This document shows positions 19,817-22,338 of a DNA stretch of 22,338 bases, one piece after another. A model generated the notes under the pieces. That model saw only the letters and a list, made by a program, of their open reading frames with translations. It did not search any database and had not been told where the DNA came from. The DNA is taken from the NCBI GenBank assembly GCA_900548735.1, contig URMC01000023.1, forward strand, positions 1-22,338, given 5' to 3'. Origin of the DNA: an uncultured Eubacteriales bacterium (GTDB taxonomy: Bacteria; Bacillota; Clostridia; Oscillospirales; CAG-272). Each line of letters begins with the position of its first letter. Within the stretch, counting starts at the first letter, position 1. The translations under genes were made by a program, and so were the position numbers.

Positions 19817-22251
19817 AATTTTTGGTAGCCGAGATAGAAGAATTCGGAAAGCTGGAGCACCGCCGCTTTACGTTCGGCGAGGGAATGAACCTCATCGAGG
19901 GGGAAAACGAATCCGGCAAAAGCACACTGCTTGCCTTTTTCCGGTTTATATTCTACGGCTTTCCCCGCAGGAACGCCGCCGGAGGGGACGAGCGCGACAA
20001 GCGCCTTTCCTTCCGTACCCGCCGCGCGGCGGGGAGCCTGACGTTCACCTGTCGGGGGGAGACTTACCGCGTTTTCCGCGCCGTTACGGCGAAAAACGAG
20101 CGGGAAACTACCGAAACCCTGTCCGTCACCGAGGAGCCGGAGGGTGCCGAAACGGAGCTTGCGGGCAAAACGCCGGGCGAGTTTTTCCTCGGCATCCCGG
20201 CGGAGCTGTATGACAGTAGCCTTTGCGTGCGCCAATCGGAAATCGAACGCGTGGGCGAGGGAGACGTGAGCGGCAGAGTAGGGGATCTGCTTGCCGCTAC
20301 GGGCGGCGCGGCACGCGCCGGTAAGCTGTTGGAAAACGCCCGCCGCACGCTCAGCTACCGCAAGGGCAGGGGCGGAAAAATTGCGGAACTGGAGGACGAG
20401 GACGGGACGCTGGCGCGCGAGATCTCCGAGGCGACCGAGAGTGCCGCCCGGCTTGCCGCCCTTACGGAAGAGGAAAACCAGGCGCGGGCGGTGCTCTCCC
20501 GCGCGAAAAATGAGCTGAAGCTGTTGGATGCCGCCGCCGAAAAGGCGCGCCTTACGGCGGCGCTGGAGCAATACCGCGATCTTTGCCACGCCGAAGAGGA
20601 TGCACGCGGCGCGGCAATCCGGGTGCAGGAGTTGCTCAAGGCGGGGGAGAGCCTGCCCGACGAGGGGGCGCTTGCGCGCCTTGCGCACCTGCTTGCCGAG
20701 AAAAAGGACAGGGAACAGGCGCTTTCCCGCGCCGAAGCGGCGCTGGCGCAGTTTGAGACGGTGCCCCCGCGCCCTAACCGGCAAACAGACACGCCGGAAT
20801 ACGCCCCGGTCGTACGCCCCGCGACCGCATTTCCGAAAGCCCCCGCGCGCGAGACCAATATCGCCGAACCCCCCGCGCTCTCCGCATTTCCGAAAGCCCC
20901 CCTCCGGGAGGGGGGTGGCGCGCGGAGCGCGGCAGGGGGAGCGCGCGCGACAGCGGATTTCACACCGTCTGCGGAAATTCATTCTGTTGTCGCACCCAAT
21001 AAGAACGGGAGTGGCACCCGCACTCCTGCGGAAGAAGCAACTGCCGCCCGCCAATGGGAGGGCAGCACCGCAAACAACGCGGAAACCGCATTTTCAAAAG
21101 CGCCGCGCCGCAAAGCGACGGGGTTTCTTACACTGTGCGCGCTTTTTGCCCTGCTTGCGGTGGGCGCGCTGACGGCGGCGCTGCTGCCGCTTTCCCTGCC
21201 GCTGCCCGCCGCCGCCCTTTTCGGTGCGGCGGGCGGCGCGGCGGCGGTGGCACTGATCTTTGCGGTGCTTGCCGGCAAACGGGCAAAGCCGCTTCCGCTC
21301 TCCCCGGAGCGGCTGGAAGCAAGAGCAACCTACTCAAGGGCACTTGAAAACTTCCTTGACGTGCAGAAAAGCCTTGAAACGGAGTGGAAAAAAACATGCG
21401 GGGCATCGCCGGTGCCCTCCGCCGATCCTGACGCGGTCCTGCGGGAATACGCGCGGGAGCGGAGGGCGCTTTCCGAAGAGCTTGCCGCAAAGCGTGGCGT
21501 GCAGACCTATGCCGAGCATCAGGCGGCGTTGCTCCGCGGGCGTGTGGGAGCCCTGAATACCGCGGCGGTAGAAGCGCGGCTTGCCGCGCTTGCGTCGGTG
21601 CCGGAACTGACCGGAACGCCGGAGGAAACGGCGGCGCACCGCGCCGCACTCTCGGAGCGGATCGGCGATACGGAAGCACGGCTGAGCGCGCTGACAAGAG
21701 AAGAAGCGGGGCTTCTGGCAACGGCAAAGGACCCTGCGGAGCTTGCCCGCCGGCGGGCGGAGGTCAGCGCGCGGCTTGCCGCGGCGAGAGAATCGCTCGC
21801 GGCGCTGGACATGGCGCAAAGCGCCCTGCTGACGGCAGAAACCGAACTCCGGCAGGACATTGCCCCCGCGCTCTGCCGTGCGGCGGGCGGGCTGTTCCGC
21901 GAAATATGCGGAGAGGACACCGGGCATGAAGAGTTGCACATGGGGGCGGATTTTTCGGTCATGCTGGACGCGGAGGGGGACCGCCACCCGCTTTCCTGCT
22001 TTTCCGCCGGATGCCGGGATGCGGCATACCTTTCGCTTCGCATTGCCCTTGCGGGGATGATCACCAGGGAGCCGGTGCCGCTGCTTCTGGACGAGCCTGC
22101 GGCAAGGCTGGATGACCGCCGCGCCGCCGCGTTGCTGGCGGCGCTTGCCGGGGTCACCGGCAGTGGCGGGCAGTGCCTTTTGTTTACCTGTCACCATCGT
22201 GAGGCGGCACTGTTGAAGCCGCTGACCGCCTTTGAAGAAATCCGCATGTAA
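19813..22251 (+). CDS. SbcC/YhaN-like AAA ATPase with TM pair and repeat-like linker
   Basis: An 812-residue ABC-type ATPase with a GTG start (GGGAGG upstream). Walker A GENESGKST is at 30-38, and the signature region SCFSAGCRDAAYLSL precedes Walker B PLLLDEPAARLDD with D760/E761. Coiled-coil stretches lie at about 185-320 and 490-700. Between them is a low-complexity linker (about 325-436) and two membrane helices (about 438-458 and 465-487); membrane segments in the middle also occur in B. subtilis YhaN. The linker carries AFPKAP or AFSKAP three times (339-344, 358-363, 426-431) and is encoded by DNA that looks like intergenic repeat. Partner of the preceding SbcD-like nuclease in DNA-end processing, possibly at the membrane. 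Confidence 0.87.
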   Translation: MKFLVAEIEEFGKLEHRRFTFGEGMNLIEGENESGKSTLLAFFRFIFYGFPRRNAAGGDERDKRLSFRTRRAAGSLTFTCRGETYRVFRAVTAKNERETTETLSVTEEPEGAETELAGKTPGEFFLGIPAELYDSSLCVRQSEIERVGEGDVSGRVGDLLAATGGAARAGKLLENARRTLSYRKGRGGKIAELEDEDGTLAREISEATESAARLAALTEEENQARAVLSRAKNELKLLDAAAEKARLTAALEQYRDLCHAEEDARGAAIRVQELLKAGESLPDEGALARLAHLLAEKKDREQALSRAEAALAQFETVPPRPNRQTDTPEYAPVVRPATAFPKAPARETNIAEPPALSAFPKAPLREGGGARSAAGGARATADFTPSAEIHSVVAPNKNGSGTRTPAEEATAARQWEGSTANNAETAFSKAPRRKATGFLTLCALFALLAVGALTAALLPLSLPLPAAALFGAAGGAAAVALIFAVLAGKRAKPLPLSPERLEARATYSRALENFLDVQKSLETEWKKTCGASPVPSADPDAVLREYARERRALSEELAAKRGVQTYAEHQAALLRGRVGALNTAAVEARLAALASVPELTGTPEETAAHRAALSERIGDTEARLSALTREEAGLLATAKDPAELARRRAEVSARLAAARESLAALDMAQSALLTAETELRQDIAPALCRAAGGLFREICGEDTGHEELHMGADFSVMLDAEGDRHPLSCFSAGCRDAAYLSLRIALAGMITREPVPLLLDEPAARLDDRRAAALLAALAGVTGSGGQCLLFTCHHREAALLKPLTAFEEIRM
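20821..21112. repeat. Repeat-like DNA inside the ATPase linker
   Basis: The linker DNA has two near-identical blocks, GCATTTCCGAAAGCCCCC at 20827-20844 and 20884-20901. It also has a palindrome, CCCCCCTCC (897-905) against GGAGGGGGG (20907-20915), then GGTGGCGCGCGGAGCGCGGC, and a third weaker GCATTTTCAAAAGCGCC at 21088-21104. The reading frame is kept throughout. It resembles G-rich intergenic repeats of gut Clostridia. Confidence 0.5.
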
Positions 22252-22338
22252 GGGCTTGCACCGGCGGGGGGGCGGCCGCCGCGGCGCGCCCCCCCCCCAT
22301 AAGGAGGGGCCCCAACGGGGGCGGGGGGGTTTTTGGGG
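22252..22338. other. Low-complexity G/C end of the window
   Basis: After the ATPase stop, runs of seven to ten G or C alternate. GCGGCCGC (22272-22279), CCGCGG (22279-22284) and GGCGCGCC (22283-22290), three rare restriction sites, follow one another. No gene is visible. It may be a contig end of poor quality, or contain non-native sequence. Confidence 0.6.

Noticed and set aside
1..22338. tRNA or rRNA genes
   Set aside because: I looked for cloverleaf ends (GGTTCGA-type T arms with CCA-side stems) and rRNA signatures in the gaps and saw none. A covariance scan was not possible here.

Overview
The window looks like one contig from a GC-rich, probably gut-associated member of the Clostridia (Firmicutes; an Oscillospirales-type organism is my best guess). 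The evidence is a spoVT remnant (endospore regulator), LL-diaminopimelate aminotransferase, a transketolase split into two adjacent genes, a YhaO/YhaN-like SbcCD pair, a DUF6062-type protein, an RNHCP-domain protein, strong AGGAGG ribosome binding sites and several near-perfect TTGACA-17-TATAAT promoters.

Layout. Positions 1-1796 are visibly more AT-rich than the rest. They hold the 5' end of a leftward uracil permease gene, a leftward scar in which the first 35 codons of rlmB are joined out of frame to the last 65 codons of spoVT, and about 900 bases without a gene that contain a cluster of DnaA-box-like sequences. Positions 1797-6799 form a tight rightward operon: a Cys/His-rich DUF6062-like protein, an SGNH esterase, a YtqB/MnmM-type tRNA methyltransferase, a GH2 beta-glycosidase and a CE7 acetyl esterase. 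None has a signal peptide, so the hydrolases probably trim and deacetylate imported oligosaccharides in the cytoplasm. Positions 7277-7930 encode a leftward two-TM membrane protein, divergent from a large cytosolic glutaminase-A-family (GtaA) protein at 8093-10120. Then come dapL and tcdA (4-bp overlap), a long repeat island, the two transketolase halves, an RNHCP protein, a lipoprotein shaped like a D,D-carboxypeptidase that has lost its catalytic motifs, a MATE exporter, and an SbcD/SbcC-like (YhaO/YhaN) nuclease-ATPase pair with a 4-bp GTGA overlap. The last ~85 bases are low-complexity G/C sequence and may be a damaged contig end.

The most unusual content is not protein coding. Four intergenic islands (6800-7276, 12092-13074, 15320-15660, 18391-18600) share a set of interchangeable modules: a double palindrome that behaves like a bidirectional terminator (six copies), a pyrimidine/purine hairpin with a conserved GCCTAC loop (three copies), REP-like GGCGACC/GGTCGCC palindromes (four), a GGGGGCAT hairpin (two), a GACAA hairpin (two) and a CTTTGGGTGCACACGC tag (about four). 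Several stems differ between copies by paired, compensatory substitutions. In the 12-13 kb island two long copies lie in opposite orientation around about 430 bases that carry five head-to-tail DnaA-box-like sequences. This is the best candidate for something undescribed: a mosaic, structure-conserved interspersed repeat family.
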